Origin: Nocardia inohanensis NBRC 100128
GTDB taxonomy: Bacteria > Actinomycetota > Actinomycetes > Mycobacteriales > Mycobacteriaceae
Direction: 5' to 3'
Assembly (NCBI RefSeq): GCF_001612945.1
Contig: NZ_BDBK01000002.1
Span: 744,001-808,000, forward strand
Length of the DNA stretch: 64,000 bases
Part shown: positions 40,213 through 49,690 of the stretch, one piece after another
Numbering within the stretch: the stretch's first letter is position 1
Layout: every line of letters starts with the position of its first letter
The notes under the pieces: generated by a model
Seen by the model: the letters and a program-made list of their open reading frames with translations, nothing else
What the model was told of the DNA's origin: nothing
Database searches by the model: none
Translations under genes and position numbers: made by a program

Positions 40213-41049
40213 TCAGCGGTCGTGCCGGTAGATCGGGGTGAGCAGGTCGGCTTCGATGGGCTCACCGGTATTGCGGTCGTAGCGCACGCCGACCACGGCG
40301 GAGAACGGGTGGGTCGCCGCGCGCTCGTGCAGGGTGGCCAGCCGGGTCGCCAGCAGGCGAATCGCGCCGAGTGAGGCCGGCGGGTGCAAGCCGTCGATGA
40401 CCAGCACTGTGCCCTTGCCGTCCGGCCGGGGAAGCCTTGCCAGATAGGCGATGTCGTACGGCTCGGTGCCTCCGGGCCGGTACACCCGCCGCGCGGCGCG
40501 ATCCTCGATGCCCCTGCGTACGCGTCCCGCCCGTGCGACGGTGCGTCTGAGTCGCGGGTCGGCCGCCACCAAATACCGCAGACTGGGCGACAATTCGGGC
40601 CCGCCGAGCACGATCAGCCCATCGCGGTCGAGATCGAGCGGGCGGCCCGGCAGGAAGCGCTGTACAGCCGCCTGGAAACCCAGTTCCCGCAGTAACTCCA
40701 CCAGCCGGTGCGGCGCCGCGGCGTCCGGAGCGCCCACCAGGGCGAGCGCCCGCGTGGTACTTCGCACGTCCGGGGTCAGGATGGTCAGCGGTCCGTGCCC
40801 GAAGAACAATCCCTCCGGCACCGGTCCCTGCGTACTGACCTGATGGATGCGCGCCCGGGAAAGTCCGGCCGCCGCACCGATTCTCGCGAAGGTCCACCCT
40901 TCGGCGTGTAGTTCGCGAATGACCGCGCGGCGGATCCGGGTCAGTTCGTTGATGGTCTGCTGCGCAGCCGCCACGCCGTCGGTGGCGGCTTTGAGGCGCT
41001 CGACCTTGTCTTCGATCGCGAACACCTTCGCCACCTCGTCGGCCGACAT
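40213..41049 (-). CDS. HTH regulator with unfamiliar C-terminal domain
   Basis: The 278-residue protein opens with a helical segment and a sigma-70 region 4-like or MerR-like HTH (RRAVIRELHAEGWTFARIGAAAGLSRARIHQV) at about residues 40-72. The C-terminal 200 residues alternate strands and helices, with LTILTPDVRS, GLIVLGGPELSPSLRYLV, YDIAYLARLPRP and TVLVIDGLHPPASLGAIRLL, which look like Rossmann-type strand ends and loops of a ligand-binding fold. I do not recognise that domain. It sits alone between the gpgS terminator and tatB, with no obvious target gene. Confidence 0.75.
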   Translation of the reverse strand: MSADEVAKVFAIEDKVERLKAATDGVAAAQQTINELTRIRRAVIRELHAEGWTFARIGAAAGLSRARIHQVSTQGPVPEGLFFGHGPLTILTPDVRSTTRALALVGAPDAAAPHRLVELLRELGFQAAVQRFLPGRPLDLDRDGLIVLGGPELSPSLRYLVAADPRLRRTVARAGRVRRGIEDRAARRVYRPGGTEPYDIAYLARLPRPDGKGTVLVIDGLHPPASLGAIRLLATRLATLHERAATHPFSAVVGVRYDRNTGEPIEADLLTPIYRHDR

Positions 41050-41108
41050 TCCCGCAGTCTAGATAGCTGGACAGCCCGAGGTGTCAAGTCCGCTGAACGT
41101 AATTGATC

Positions 41109-41510
41109 TCAGGTGGCGTCCGGATCGAGCGGCGGACGTTCGTTGCGCGCCAGCGGTTTCTGTTGTTCGGGCTTGGCGAAATTGCCGTATCCGCTGTTCG
41201 AGGCGTTAGTGGGCTTGTCGAAATTGCCCGTGAGGAAGGAATCATCGCCGTCGAGCAAGTGTTTGGTGACGAGCGATTTCGGATTCATACTGCGCAGTTC
41301 GTTCAGCTGCTCCAAGGGCTTCCGGATCTCGTCGAACTCCGGACCGAGCTCCTGCTTCAACTGCTGCGTCGCGCCGGTGGCATAGTCGCGCACCTGCTTG
41401 AGCGAGGTGGCGGTCCAGCGAATGGCACCGGGCAGTCGCTCGGGGCCGAGAATCACGAGTGCGGCGACGAGCAGAATCAACATCTCGCCCCAGCCGATAT
41501 TGCTGAACAC
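41109..41510 (-). CDS. tatB: Sec-independent protein translocase TatB
   Basis: TatB recognises twin-arginine precursors with TatC. The 133-residue protein has an N-terminal TM ([19 protein letters not shown], the hinge GPE), an amphipathic helix after it, and a long hydrophilic C-terminal tail rich in Asn, Asp and Pro. GTG 41510 start. It follows htrA, as Rv1223-Rv1224, in the sigE-rseA-htrA-tatB cluster. The Tat-type cholesterol oxidase at 19-20.6 kb is a plausible client. Confidence 0.92.
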   Translation of the reverse strand: MFSNIGWGEMLILLVAALVILGPERLPGAIRWTATSLKQVRDYATGATQQLKQELGPEFDEIRKPLEQLNELRSMNPKSLVTKHLLDGDDSFLTGNFDKPTNASNSGYGNFAKPEQQKPLARNERPPLDPDAT

Positions 41511-41576
41511 GGGACTAGATTACCCGTGTCCGATTTCGGCTTTTTCGCCGCCGCACCCGCGCTGAAATCACGTCGC

Positions 41577-43166
41577 CTACTTGCCTTGGTCCGTTTCCAG
41601 CGTGACCGGAACGTCCACCTCGCGGCCATCGCGAATCAGCCGGAAGTTCACCGTGTCCCCGATCTCGTGCGACTGCACCGCGACCGTCAATTCCTCCGGC
41701 CCGGTGACATCGCGGTCGCCGACCTTCACGATCACATCGCCTTCGACGATGCCCGCCTTGGCGGCCGGGCTGTCGCCGCGTACATCGGCCACCGCCGCAC
41801 CACTCATCACGTCATTGGCGACGATCTTGGTCTTGGCGCTGACGCCGAGCCAGGCGTGGAACACCTCGCCGTTGTGGATGAGCGCCTGCGAGATCCGCTT
41901 CACCTGATCGATCGGAATCGCGAAGCCCAGGCCCACCGAACCGCCCGACTCGGACTTGATGGCGGAGTTGATGCCGATCAGCCGGCCCTGCATATCCACC
42001 AGCGCGCCACCGGAGTTGCCGTGGTTGATGGCCGCGTCGGTCTGCACGGCGTCGAGGGTGGCATTGGTGTCGGTGCCCTCGCCGCCGACCTTCACCGGCC
42101 GGTGCAGCGCCGAGACGATGCCGGAGGTGACGGTCTTCTCCAGGCCCAGCGGCGAACCCAGGGCCAGCACTTCGTCGCCGACCTGGACGTCCTTGGAGTT
42201 GCCGAGCTGGATCACCGACAGGTTCTTCACGTCGACCTTGAGCACCGCCAGATCCGACTTGGTATCGCGCCCAACGATCTTGGTCGGTACCCGGGTGCCG
42301 TCGGAGAACACCACCTGCAACTGCGCCTTGCCGGTCTTGTCATTGGCCGCGAGGGAGATCACGTGGTTGTTGGTGACGATGTAGCCGCCGCCGTCGATGA
42401 CCACGCCCGAACCGGAGGAGCCGCTGTCGCCGACCCAGGCGCGCACCGTCACCACCGCGGGCATGACCGCGTCGACCACCTTGGTGATCTGACTGTGCGG
42501 CTTGTCCGAGCCGTCCGCGGATTGCAAAGCGACCTTGCGCGAGGTCAGCGTGGAGACGGAATCGCCGGTCAAGCGGCCGACCAATCCGCCCAGCAGCCCG
42601 ATCACCAGCGCGACCGCGGCCAGCACCGCCAGCGCAGCCGGCGACACCCGGCCGCCGAAGAGCACCTCGCGCGCGGTCAGCTTGCGGCCCGGGGAAGGCG
42701 GCGGCGCGGCGGTCACGGCCACGGCGGGCGCGCCCAGGCGGGCGGCGGAGTCGGGATCGCGCCACGGATCGGCCGGGGCGGCGGGCGCGGGCGGCTCGGC
42801 CTGTGCGTCCGGATCTCGTTGCAGCAGTTCATCGGAGCCCGCGGGGCGGCCGAACGCCTCGGCCAGCACCGCGTCCGGCGGCCGGTTCACCAGCTCGGGC
42901 CCGCCGCCACCGGCAGCGGCGGCCGCGGCGGCGGTCTGCGGGGAGAAAGAACCGTGCTGCCCGTTCGGGCGGCGGAAAGCCCGCGCGGTGTGATTGTCGA
43001 CGTGCGGCCGATAAACCGGCCGCGGCCCCAGTACGGGTGCGTCCGACGGCCTCAGGTTCCCCCGATCGGCCGCCGAATCCGAAGTCGCCGCGGCATCGGC
43101 CGGTGCGATCTTTTCCGCGGGCCCCTCACCCGGAACCGGGCCCGTGTTCTTCGATTCGGTGGTCAC
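41577..43166 (-). CDS. htrA: Membrane-anchored HtrA-like serine protease
   Basis: The 529-residue protein has a cytoplasmic Pro/Ala-rich N-terminus of about 160 residues, one TM helix (LAVLAAVALVIGLLGGLVG), a trypsin-like domain with catalytic His (VTNNHVISL), Asp (SDLAVLKV) and Ser (GNSGGALVD), and a C-terminal PDZ domain (VADVRGDSPAAKAGIVEGDVIVKVGDR). It degrades or refolds envelope proteins and helps process anti-sigma factor or cell-wall targets under SigE control. It follows rseA by 10 bp. Orthologue of Rv1223. Confidence 0.93.
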   Translation of the reverse strand: MTTESKNTGPVPGEGPAEKIAPADAAATSDSAADRGNLRPSDAPVLGPRPVYRPHVDNHTARAFRRPNGQHGSFSPQTAAAAAAAGGGGPELVNRPPDAVLAEAFGRPAGSDELLQRDPDAQAEPPAPAAPADPWRDPDSAARLGAPAVAVTAAPPPSPGRKLTAREVLFGGRVSPAALAVLAAVALVIGLLGGLVGRLTGDSVSTLTSRKVALQSADGSDKPHSQITKVVDAVMPAVVTVRAWVGDSGSSGSGVVIDGGGYIVTNNHVISLAANDKTGKAQLQVVFSDGTRVPTKIVGRDTKSDLAVLKVDVKNLSVIQLGNSKDVQVGDEVLALGSPLGLEKTVTSGIVSALHRPVKVGGEGTDTNATLDAVQTDAAINHGNSGGALVDMQGRLIGINSAIKSESGGSVGLGFAIPIDQVKRISQALIHNGEVFHAWLGVSAKTKIVANDVMSGAAVADVRGDSPAAKAGIVEGDVIVKVGDRDVTGPEELTVAVQSHEIGDTVNFRLIRDGREVDVPVTLETDQGK

Positions 43167-43176
43167 GCGATGAACT

Positions 43177-43590
43177 CTACTTGCGCCACCACGAGGTCCA
43201 CCGCCTGCTGTCGAACGAATCTTGGCGCAGCCCGAAGGAACTCACGCCGCGCGCGAGCATATTCCGATCGGGATGCTGCTCCGCCGCATTCGGCAGCGAA
43301 CGATTGTTGTGCTCGGCGCCCGGCAATTCCGAGAGCGGAATGCGGCTGAGCGTGTCGTGTAAACGCAGCGGCGCCGAAATCTGATCCTTGGACTGCTGTA
43401 GCGCGATGCGCGCCTGCTGCTGGGCGTCCACTTCGGCCGCGCACTCGTGGCACAGCGAAAGATGATGGGCGGCGCGCAGATACGCGTTCATCCGCAATTC
43501 GCCGTCGACATACGCGGCGATGGCCTCGCTGGCCAGATGCTCGGTCGGAGCGAATCGAGGACGACGGGGCGCATTCTCCTGACCATTCAT
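43177..43590 (-). CDS. rseA: Anti-sigma E factor RseA
   Basis: The 137-residue protein carries a zinc-associated anti-sigma motif HLSLCHEC (His-x3-Cys-x2-Cys) near residues 42-49 and no TM helix, as in M. tuberculosis RseA (Rv1222), which binds SigE in the cytoplasm and is released by redox change or by phosphorylation-triggered degradation. ATG 43590 is chosen; the preceding GCGAGG may act as ribosome site. It lies between sigE and htrA. Confidence 0.9.
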   Translation of the reverse strand: MNGQENAPRRPRFAPTEHLASEAIAAYVDGELRMNAYLRAAHHLSLCHECAAEVDAQQQARIALQQSKDQISAPLRLHDTLSRIPLSELPGAEHNNRSLPNAAEQHPDRNMLARGVSSFGLRQDSFDSRRWTSWWRK

Positions 43591-43684
43591 ACGCTGGCCT
43601 CGCCACTCATGCGCTGCACACCCTTCCGGACGACCTCGGCGGAACCGGGGAAAACGACACGCGGACCGGTCGAGGCCCGCGTTG

Positions 43685-44392
43685 TCACCCGACGTTTTCG
43701 GCAGCGGCGACCCGCCGCTCAATCCCATTATGCTCGAGGTGCTCGCGCAGTGCCTGGCGTCCACGGTGGATACGGCTGCGCACGGTCCCCAGCTTGACGC
43801 CCAGCGTCGCGCCGATCTCCTCGTACGACAGTCCTTCGATGTCACAGAGCACGACCGCGGCACGGAACTCCGGAGCCAGCGCGTCCAGCGCGGTTTGCAG
43901 GTCCGGGTCCAGATTGGCGTCGTGGTAGACCTGCTCCGGGCCGGGACCCTCCGAGGGCACCCGGTCGTAGTCCTCGGGCAGCGCCTCCATGCGGATGCGA
44001 TTGCGCCGGCGGACCATGTCCAGGAACAGGTTGGTGGTGATGCGGTGCAGCCAGCCCTCGAAGGTGCCGGGCTGATAGTTCGACAGCGAGCGGAAGACCC
44101 GGATGAAGGTTTCCTGGGTCAGGTCCTCGGCATCCTGCTGATCACCGGTCAGGCGATAGGCCAGGCGGTACACCCGATCGGCGTGCTCGCGCACCAGCTC
44201 GTCCCAGGACGGCATCATGGTGCGGTCGCCGGTGGCGTCGAAAGCCGCCGTCCCGCTGAGGAGTTCGTCGGTATCCTCGGGGGAGAGGGCATCGGAGGAA
44301 AGAAGGAAGTCGCCGGTCAGCGGGGTGTCGCTGTCCAGCGGCTGGATCTGCGGGTGCAGAGTGTTGGCGTGTTCACGCGCCGCGTCGACCAT
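43685..44392 (-). CDS. sigE: ECF sigma factor SigE
   Basis: The 235-residue ECF sigma factor has region 2 ([39 protein letters not shown]) and region 4 ([40 protein letters not shown]), nearly matching M. tuberculosis SigE (Rv1221). It controls envelope and detergent/heat stress genes. ATG 44392 is used; a strong GGAGGT lies 12 nt upstream, longer than usual spacing, and the frame is open to 44578, so start and N-terminus are uncertain. It is divergent from the O-methyltransferase gene and upstream of rseA. Confidence 0.9.
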   Translation of the reverse strand: MVDAAREHANTLHPQIQPLDSDTPLTGDFLLSSDALSPEDTDELLSGTAAFDATGDRTMMPSWDELVREHADRVYRLAYRLTGDQQDAEDLTQETFIRVFRSLSNYQPGTFEGWLHRITTNLFLDMVRRRNRIRMEALPEDYDRVPSEGPGPEQVYHDANLDPDLQTALDALAPEFRAAVVLCDIEGLSYEEIGATLGVKLGTVRSRIHRGRQALREHLEHNGIERRVAAAENVG

Positions 44393-44631
44393 GTGGATGG
44401 GGTTACCTCCTACTCGGGACCGTGAACCTCGGTGTCCGGTACAACCGACCTGGTTGGTCGTGTTGTTCCCGGTGCCGGGATCCGCCGATCGCTGGCCTGG
44501 CGTAGGCATTACTTTCGCCGGTCCGCATGTGGTCGCAGTATGTGGAGGCTGAGGGACACCTGAGAAAAAAATCGCCACACCGGCCGGTCGCCGCCACGCC
44601 TTCGAACCTGCTCGCCATTAGCCTTTGAATC

Positions 44632-45279
44632 GTGAGCCAGACTCCCGCCGCAACGAACCTCCAGCGAAACCTCGCCTACGTGGAGGAATCGGTCGCCGAG
44701 GACGAGATTCTCGTCGCCGCGCGCGAACGCGCCCTCGAACTGGGGGCGAGTCCAGTGCCTCCGGCGGTGGGGGCGTTGCTCAGCATGTACTCCCAATTGC
44801 TCGGCGCCCGCGCGGTCGTCGAGGTCGGCACCGGGGCGGGGGTGAGTGGGCTGTGGCTGCTGGACGGCATGCGCGAGGACGGCACGCTCACCACCATCGA
44901 CTCCGAGCCCGAGCATCAGCGGGCGGCGCGGGAGGCGTTCCGGTCGGCGGAGATCACCCCGGCGCGCACCCGGCTGATCAACGGCCGGGCCCTGGATGTG
45001 TTGCCGCGCTTGGCCGATGGGGCCTACGACCTGGTGTTCATCGATGCCGCGCCGCTGGAGCATCCGCAGTACGTGGAGCAGGCGGTGCGCTTGCTACGCG
45101 AGGGCGGGGCCATCGTGCTGCACAACGCGCTGCTCGGCGGGCGGGTGCCGGATCCGGGGCAGCGGGATCCGCAGACCATGGCGGTGCGGGCGGCGACCCG
45201 GGCCATCGCGGAGGATCCGCAGCTGACCAGCGTGCTGATTCCGGTCGGTGACGGGCTGCTCTGCGCCTCGCGCGGGTAG
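44632..45279 (+). CDS. SAM-dependent O-methyltransferase (Rv1220c-like)
   Basis: The 215-residue class I methyltransferase belongs to the catechol O-methyltransferase-like (PF01596) family, with SAM motif [25 protein letters not shown], the [10 protein letters not shown] motif and HNALLGGRV. It is divergent from sigE, as in mycobacteria. Substrate unknown. Confidence 0.9.
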   Translation: MSQTPAATNLQRNLAYVEESVAEDEILVAARERALELGASPVPPAVGALLSMYSQLLGARAVVEVGTGAGVSGLWLLDGMREDGTLTTIDSEPEHQRAAREAFRSAEITPARTRLINGRALDVLPRLADGAYDLVFIDAAPLEHPQYVEQAVRLLREGGAIVLHNALLGGRVPDPGQRDPQTMAVRAATRAIAEDPQLTSVLIPVGDGLLCASRG

Positions 45280-45310
45280 GACTCTCGCGGAAATTCCGCG
45301 CTGCAACTTC

Positions 45311-45349
45311 AGCCCCCGAGCAGTTTTCCGCTCGGGGGCTTTCCGCGTT
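45311..45349 (+). terminator. Rho-independent terminator after the O-methyltransferase
   Basis: A perfect 11-bp stem (arms 45311-45321 and 45330-45340, 8-nt loop) is followed by TTCCGCGTTTTTT-like sequence. Confidence 0.75.
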
Positions 45350-45406
45350 TTTCGGGTGAAAACGCCGGGGTGAACGGGGAGTTCCGGGCAGGTCTTGCGC
45401 TCGTGT

Positions 45407-45440
45407 TGAACGAGTGTTTAGCATATTAAACGTGCGTTCA
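45407..45440. promoter_or_regulatory. Inverted repeat, candidate TetR operator over the start codon
   Basis: Arms 45407-45420 and 45427-45440 pair as TGAACG-N3-GTTTA / TAAAC-N3-CGTTCA around GCATAT. The right arm includes the preferred GTG start (45432), suggesting autoregulation of the TetR-ABC operon. Confidence 0.6.
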
Positions 45441-46067
45441 GTAGATGATCTGACGACTCGGGCCCGGATCCGGGACGCGGCCGTCGCCGCGTTCGGTGAG
45501 CAGGGTTTCGGGGTCGGGGTGCGGGCCATCGCCACCGCCGCGGGGGTGTCCCCGGGGCTGGTGATCCATCACTTCGGATCGAAGGAGGGGCTGCGCCAGG
45601 CGTGCGACGACTGGGTGCGTGAAGTCGTGCGCAAGGCCAAGACCGAGTACATCACCAGTCCCGCGCCGGGCAACCTCATGCAGCAGCTGGCCGAGATCGA
45701 GGACTTCGCGCCGTATATGGCCTACATCCTGCGGAGCTTCCAGAGCGGCGGGCCGTTGATGAAGGTGTTCTTCGAGCACATGGTGGAAGACGTCGAGGTC
45801 TACCTCACCGCCGGCATCGCCGCCGGGACGCTACGCCCCACCCGGGACCTGAAAGCTCTGGCCCGGTACATCGCCACCACCAACGGCGGCGGCATGGTGA
45901 TGTTCCTCCAGGTCTACGCGGCCGAGCATCCCGGGCCGATGGACTATCGAAAAGCGCTGCGCGAGTATGCCGATCGCATGATGCTGCCCGCGCTGGAGAT
46001 CTACACCAACGGCCTGCTGGCCGACTCGTCCGCACTGGACGCATTCACTTCGCAAGCGTCGAAGTAA
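45432..46067 (+). CDS. TetR-family regulator of an ABC exporter (Rv1219c-like)
   Basis: The 211-residue protein has an N-terminal TetR HTH (DAAVAAFGEQGFGVGVRAIATAAGVSPGLVIHHFGSKEGL) and a helical C-terminal domain. Start GTG 45432 (VRSVDDLTTRARIRDAAV) matches the mycobacterial N-terminus; GTG 45414 is in frame. It is first in an operon with an ABC ATPase and permease, the arrangement of Rv1219c-Rv1217c, an efflux system reported to affect drug susceptibility. Confidence 0.88.
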   Translation: MRSVDDLTTRARIRDAAVAAFGEQGFGVGVRAIATAAGVSPGLVIHHFGSKEGLRQACDDWVREVVRKAKTEYITSPAPGNLMQQLAEIEDFAPYMAYILRSFQSGGPLMKVFFEHMVEDVEVYLTAGIAAGTLRPTRDLKALARYIATTNGGGMVMFLQVYAAEHPGPMDYRKALREYADRMMLPALEIYTNGLLADSSALDAFTSQASK

Positions 46068-46097
46068 TCCGGAATCGTTTTCCTGCAAGGAGATTCG

Positions 46098-47036
46098 ATG
46101 GACGTTCCTGCCAATCCCGCGATCGAGGTCCGGGACCTGCACAAGCACTTCGGGCAGGTGCGAGCGCTCGACGGCCTCGACCTCGAGGTCGCCGACGGCG
46201 AGGTGCACGGCTTCCTGGGGCCCAACGGCTCCGGGAAGTCCACCACCATTCGCGTGCTGCTGGGCATACTCGCCAAGACATCGGGGGAGGCGCGTCTGCT
46301 CGGCCGGGACCCGTGGACCGACGCGGTCGCACTCCATCGCGATATCGCCTACGTCCCAGGCGATGTCACGCTGTGGCCCTCGCTGTCGGGCGGGGAGACC
46401 ATCGACCTGCTGGCGCGCATGCGCGGGGGCATCGACCAGCAGCGGCGCGCCGAGCTGATCGAGCGCTTCGAACTCGATCCGAAGAAGAAGGCGCGCACCT
46501 ACTCGAAAGGCAACCGGCAGAAGGTCGCGCTCGTCTCGGCATTCTCCTCCAACGCGAAACTGCTGCTGCTCGACGAACCCACCTCCGGGCTGGATCCACT
46601 GATGGAGCAGGTATTCGGGGAGTGCGTCGCCGAGGCCGCCGCGCGCGGGGCCACCGTGCTGCTGTCGAGCCACATTCTGTCCGAGGTGGAGAAGCTGTGC
46701 GAGCGGGTGACCATCATCCGGGCCGGCAAGACCGTGGAGAGCGGCAGCCTGGCCGAGATGCGGCATCTGAGCCGCACCGCCATCACCGCCGAATTGACCG
46801 GGGATCCAGGCGATCTCGGCCGGATCGCGGGGGTGTCGGACATCGAGATCCAAGGCCGGACGCTGCACTGCCAGGTGGACAGCGAGCACCTCGGGGAGCT
46901 GATCCGCGTGCTCGGCGACGCCGGGGTGCGCAGCCTGGTCAGTCAGCCGCCGACGCTGGAAGAGCTCTTCCTGCGCCACTATTCGCTCGACGGCGAGGAT
47001 CAGCCGGCCGAGACCCGGGAGAAGGTCGCCAAATGA
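46098..47036 (+). CDS. ABC exporter ATP-binding protein (Rv1218c-like)
   Basis: The 312-residue ATPase has Walker [10 protein letters not shown], an SKGNRQK in place of the usual LSGGQ signature (typical of this DrrA-like subfamily), and Walker [14 protein letters not shown], followed by a C-terminal regulatory region. It pairs with the permease gene that overlaps its stop by 4 bp, in a drug- or lipid-export module. Confidence 0.9.
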   Translation: MDVPANPAIEVRDLHKHFGQVRALDGLDLEVADGEVHGFLGPNGSGKSTTIRVLLGILAKTSGEARLLGRDPWTDAVALHRDIAYVPGDVTLWPSLSGGETIDLLARMRGGIDQQRRAELIERFELDPKKKARTYSKGNRQKVALVSAFSSNAKLLLLDEPTSGLDPLMEQVFGECVAEAAARGATVLLSSHILSEVEKLCERVTIIRAGKTVESGSLAEMRHLSRTAITAELTGDPGDLGRIAGVSDIEIQGRTLHCQVDSEHLGELIRVLGDAGVRSLVSQPPTLEELFLRHYSLDGEDQPAETREKVAK

Positions 47037-48682
47037 CCGCCGTCACGGTCCCGCGGGCAACGATCGGAACCGCTTTGCGCACAGCGGATTTCACCGGAAC
47101 CGGGCAGCTGCTGCGGCTGTACCTGCGCCGGGATCGCGTCGTGCTGCCGCTGTGGGTGCTGCTGCTGTCGCTGCCGGTGGGCAGCGTGTACATCGACAGC
47201 ATCGACTCGGTGTATTCGAGCGAGGCCGATCGGGCCGGGTTCGCCGCCTCGATCCTCGCCAGCCCGGCACAGCTGGCCATGTACGGGCCGGTGTACAACA
47301 CCAGCCTGGGCGCGACCGGCATCTGGAAAGCGGGGATGTTCTACACCCTGATCGCCATCGCCACCATTCTCACCGTCATCCGGCACACCCGGGCCGAAGA
47401 GGAAACGGGGCGTGAGGAACTCGTCGCCGCCACCCGAGTGGGGCGGTACGCGGGGCTGACCGCCGCGCTGATCCTGGCCTACGGCGCGTCGCTGGCCACC
47501 GGGCTGCTGGCCTTCCTCAGCCTCTCCGGCACCGAGGTGCCGCGCACGGGATCGCTGGCCTTCGGGCTGGCGCTGGCCGGCTCCGGTGCGGTGTTCGCCT
47601 CCGTGGCGGCGGTGGCCGCCCAGTTGTGCACCGGTTCGCGGCTGGCCCGCGGCATCGCCTTCGCGGTGCTGGGGACCACGTACACGCTCCGGGCCATCGG
47701 CGATGCGCGGGCCGGAGACGGGCCGACCAGTCCGCTCAGCTGGCTGTCCCCGCAGGGCTGGTCGCTCCAGGTGCGGCCGTACGCGGGCGACCACTTCGCG
47801 GTACTGCTGCTGCATCTGACGGCCGTGCTGGTGCTGACCGTGGTCGCGTATTCGCTACTGCGGCACCGGGATATGGGCGCGGGGCTGATCGCGGAACGCC
47901 TCGGCGCGCCCGCCGCGAGCCCGGCGCTCAGCGGTCCGTTCGGACTGGCCTGGCGATTGCAGCGCGGCACCCTGGTGGCGTGGACGGCCGGGCTCGGACT
48001 GTACGGGCTGCTGATCGGCAGCGTGGTGCACGGGATCGGCGACGAACTCGGCACCAGCCAGAGCATCAAGGATCTGATCACGCGCATGGGCGGCTCGCAG
48101 TCGCTGGAGAACTCCATGCTCACCTACGCGTTCACCATGATCGCGGTGGCGGCGTCGGCGTACTCGATCTCGGCGGCGCTGCGGCTGCACGCCGAGGAGG
48201 AGGCGCAGCGCACCGAGATCGTGCTCACCGGTGCGGTGGCACGAACCCGCTGGGCGGCATCGCATCTGGTGTACGCGATCGCCGGACCGGCGGTGGCGCT
48301 GACGGTTTCGGCCTTGCTGGGCGGAATCGTGTACGGGCGCGCCGCCGGTGACGTCGGCGGCAAGGTCGGCGACACCCTCGCGGCGGCGCTGGTGCAATTG
48401 CCGGCGGTGTGGGTGTTCACCGGCGTGACGGTGGCGCTGTTCGGGCTGCTGCCGCGCTGGACGCCCGTCGCCTGGGGTGTGCTGACCACCGCCATCGCGG
48501 TGTTCCTGCTCGGCGCGATTTCCGGTGCCCCGCAGTGGTTGCGCGATCTCGAACCGTTCGAGCACGCGCCCAAACTGCCGGGAGGTGAGTTCACCGCCAC
48601 ACCCCTGATCGTGCTGCTGATCATCGACGCGGCGCTGATCACACTGGGGCTCATCGCATTCCGGCGGCGTGACCTGCGCTGA
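47033..48682 (+). CDS. ABC exporter permease (Rv1217c-like)
   Basis: The 549-residue protein has two halves of about six TM helices each, consistent with a fused pair of ABC-2-type domains. It contains loops with [20 protein letters not shown] and [20 protein letters not shown], internal repeats of the same helix-turn arrangement. The frame continues upstream of ATG 47033, but ATGA overlap with the ATPase supports this start. Likely multidrug or lipid export. Confidence 0.9.
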   Translation: MTAVTVPRATIGTALRTADFTGTGQLLRLYLRRDRVVLPLWVLLLSLPVGSVYIDSIDSVYSSEADRAGFAASILASPAQLAMYGPVYNTSLGATGIWKAGMFYTLIAIATILTVIRHTRAEEETGREELVAATRVGRYAGLTAALILAYGASLATGLLAFLSLSGTEVPRTGSLAFGLALAGSGAVFASVAAVAAQLCTGSRLARGIAFAVLGTTYTLRAIGDARAGDGPTSPLSWLSPQGWSLQVRPYAGDHFAVLLLHLTAVLVLTVVAYSLLRHRDMGAGLIAERLGAPAASPALSGPFGLAWRLQRGTLVAWTAGLGLYGLLIGSVVHGIGDELGTSQSIKDLITRMGGSQSLENSMLTYAFTMIAVAASAYSISAALRLHAEEEAQRTEIVLTGAVARTRWAASHLVYAIAGPAVALTVSALLGGIVYGRAAGDVGGKVGDTLAAALVQLPAVWVFTGVTVALFGLLPRWTPVAWGVLTTAIAVFLLGAISGAPQWLRDLEPFEHAPKLPGGEFTATPLIVLLIIDAALITLGLIAFRRRDLR

Positions 48683-48696
48683 TAAGACCCGTCCCA

Positions 48697-48775
48697 CGTC
48701 ATCTCGGCGTTCATTCGGCCGGAATCCACACGGTCCCATGGTGTGGATTCCGGCCGAAACCATGCCGGAATGACG
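48697..48775. repeat. 79-bp extended inverted repeat with a perfect 18-bp hairpin core
   Basis: A perfect 18-bp stem (48714-48731 and 48741-48758, 9-nt loop) lies within a longer imperfect repeat: CGTCATCTCGGCGTTCA at 48697-48713 matches the complement of 48761-48775 at most positions. There is no T-tract. It may be a REP-like or small mobile element that also terminates the exporter operon. Confidence 0.7.
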
Positions 48776-48870
48776 AATTGGCAGCGTACGGGCAGGGCTA
48801 GGGGTGGATTCGGGGCGCGCTCGGGTGGTACCACCGATAGGGGATCGATTTTCGCAAGGAGGTGGGGGAG

Positions 48871-49080
48871 ATGCTCGAAGGACTCGTCCTCGGCGTGCAT
48901 TTGCCCACGGGCTGGCTATGGCCCGCAATGGTCTTCTTCGGCTTGATCATTGCGGGGGCGCTGCTGATCCTGCTGCTGGTCAGCGGGGCGCGCTTCGACG
49001 ACCAATCACACGTGGTGCCGTCCACGCCCGGACCGTGCGAACCGTTCTGCATCTCACCGTCACCCGTATACCAGCAGTGA
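48871..49080 (+). CDS. Small single-TM hypothetical protein
   Basis: The 69-residue product has one TM helix (about residues 18-44) and a Pro-rich C-terminal tail with two Cys in CEPFC. A strong AAGGAGG lies 8 nt before ATG 48871. No family recognised. Confidence 0.65.
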   Translation: MLEGLVLGVHLPTGWLWPAMVFFGLIIAGALLILLLVSGARFDDQSHVVPSTPGPCEPFCISPSPVYQQ

Positions 49081-49159
49081 CGTGATCGGCCGGGCCTCGG
49101 AGGATTACCGAGCGCCCATCGCGGATACTCCATCGGAGAGTTCGACGATCGAGGTTGCC

Positions 49160-49633
49160 ATGAGTCAGCGGGTTCCGGCGGTAGTGGGTCTGTACTTCCG
49201 CGAGGCCGGTAAATGGCGGCGGATCGCCGAGTTCCGGCTGAACGCGGACGGGCACGCCACCTTCCGGGCGGTGGATCCGGTGGAGGGGCTGGTGGCGCGG
49301 GTCTGGTACCACCAGGGCGTCGACATTCTCGGCGAGGACCGCACCATCCGTCCCGAGGACGGGCCCGCGTTCCTGCGAGCGCTGTTGCAGCCCTTCGGGT
49401 TCCGCGACTACCGGTTCCGGGACGACAGCTCGCCCGCCGCCCGGCCCGGCCCCGCGCGCCCGCCGCGCGGGCGCGACCGCAAGGGACACCCGCCGGTCCA
49501 TCGCGACAACGACACGGCCACAAGCAATTCCGACTGCGCAGGGTGCGCCGACGACCGGGAGCCGCACCGCAACGGGCACGGCTCCCGGCCCGCCGCCTGG
49601 CGAATGCTGGACTCGGACGTCATCCGATACTGA
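49160..49633 (+). CDS. Hypothetical protein, small globular N-terminus and disordered tail
   Basis: The 157-residue product starts at ATG 49160 with GAGG upstream. The first 95 residues form a compact beta-rich domain (VVGLYFREAGKWRRIAEFRLN, AFLRALLQPFGFRDYRFRDD); the tail of about 60 residues is hydrophilic and low complexity, rich in Arg, Asp, His and Pro. No family recognised. A hairpin (49646-49672) follows. Confidence 0.6.
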   Translation: MSQRVPAVVGLYFREAGKWRRIAEFRLNADGHATFRAVDPVEGLVARVWYHQGVDILGEDRTIRPEDGPAFLRALLQPFGFRDYRFRDDSSPAARPGPARPPRGRDRKGHPPVHRDNDTATSNSDCAGCADDREPHRNGHGSRPAAWRMLDSDVIRY

Positions 49634-49645
49634 ACCGGATGCCGA

Positions 49646-49672
49646 AGCGCCACCGGCTGTTCCGATGGCGCT
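49646..49672. terminator. Hairpin between convergent genes
   Basis: An 11-bp stem with one mismatch (arms 49646-49656 and 49662-49672, 5-nt loop) lies between the converging genes ending at 49633 and 49691. Confidence 0.5.
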
Positions 49673-49690
49673 CCAGCGAGAACCCGTGCG

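Noticed and set aside
49160..49633. Fusion or frameshift because of the abrupt low-complexity tail
   Set aside because: The frame is intact and GC-rich disordered tails are common in this genome; no displaced domain is visible nearby.
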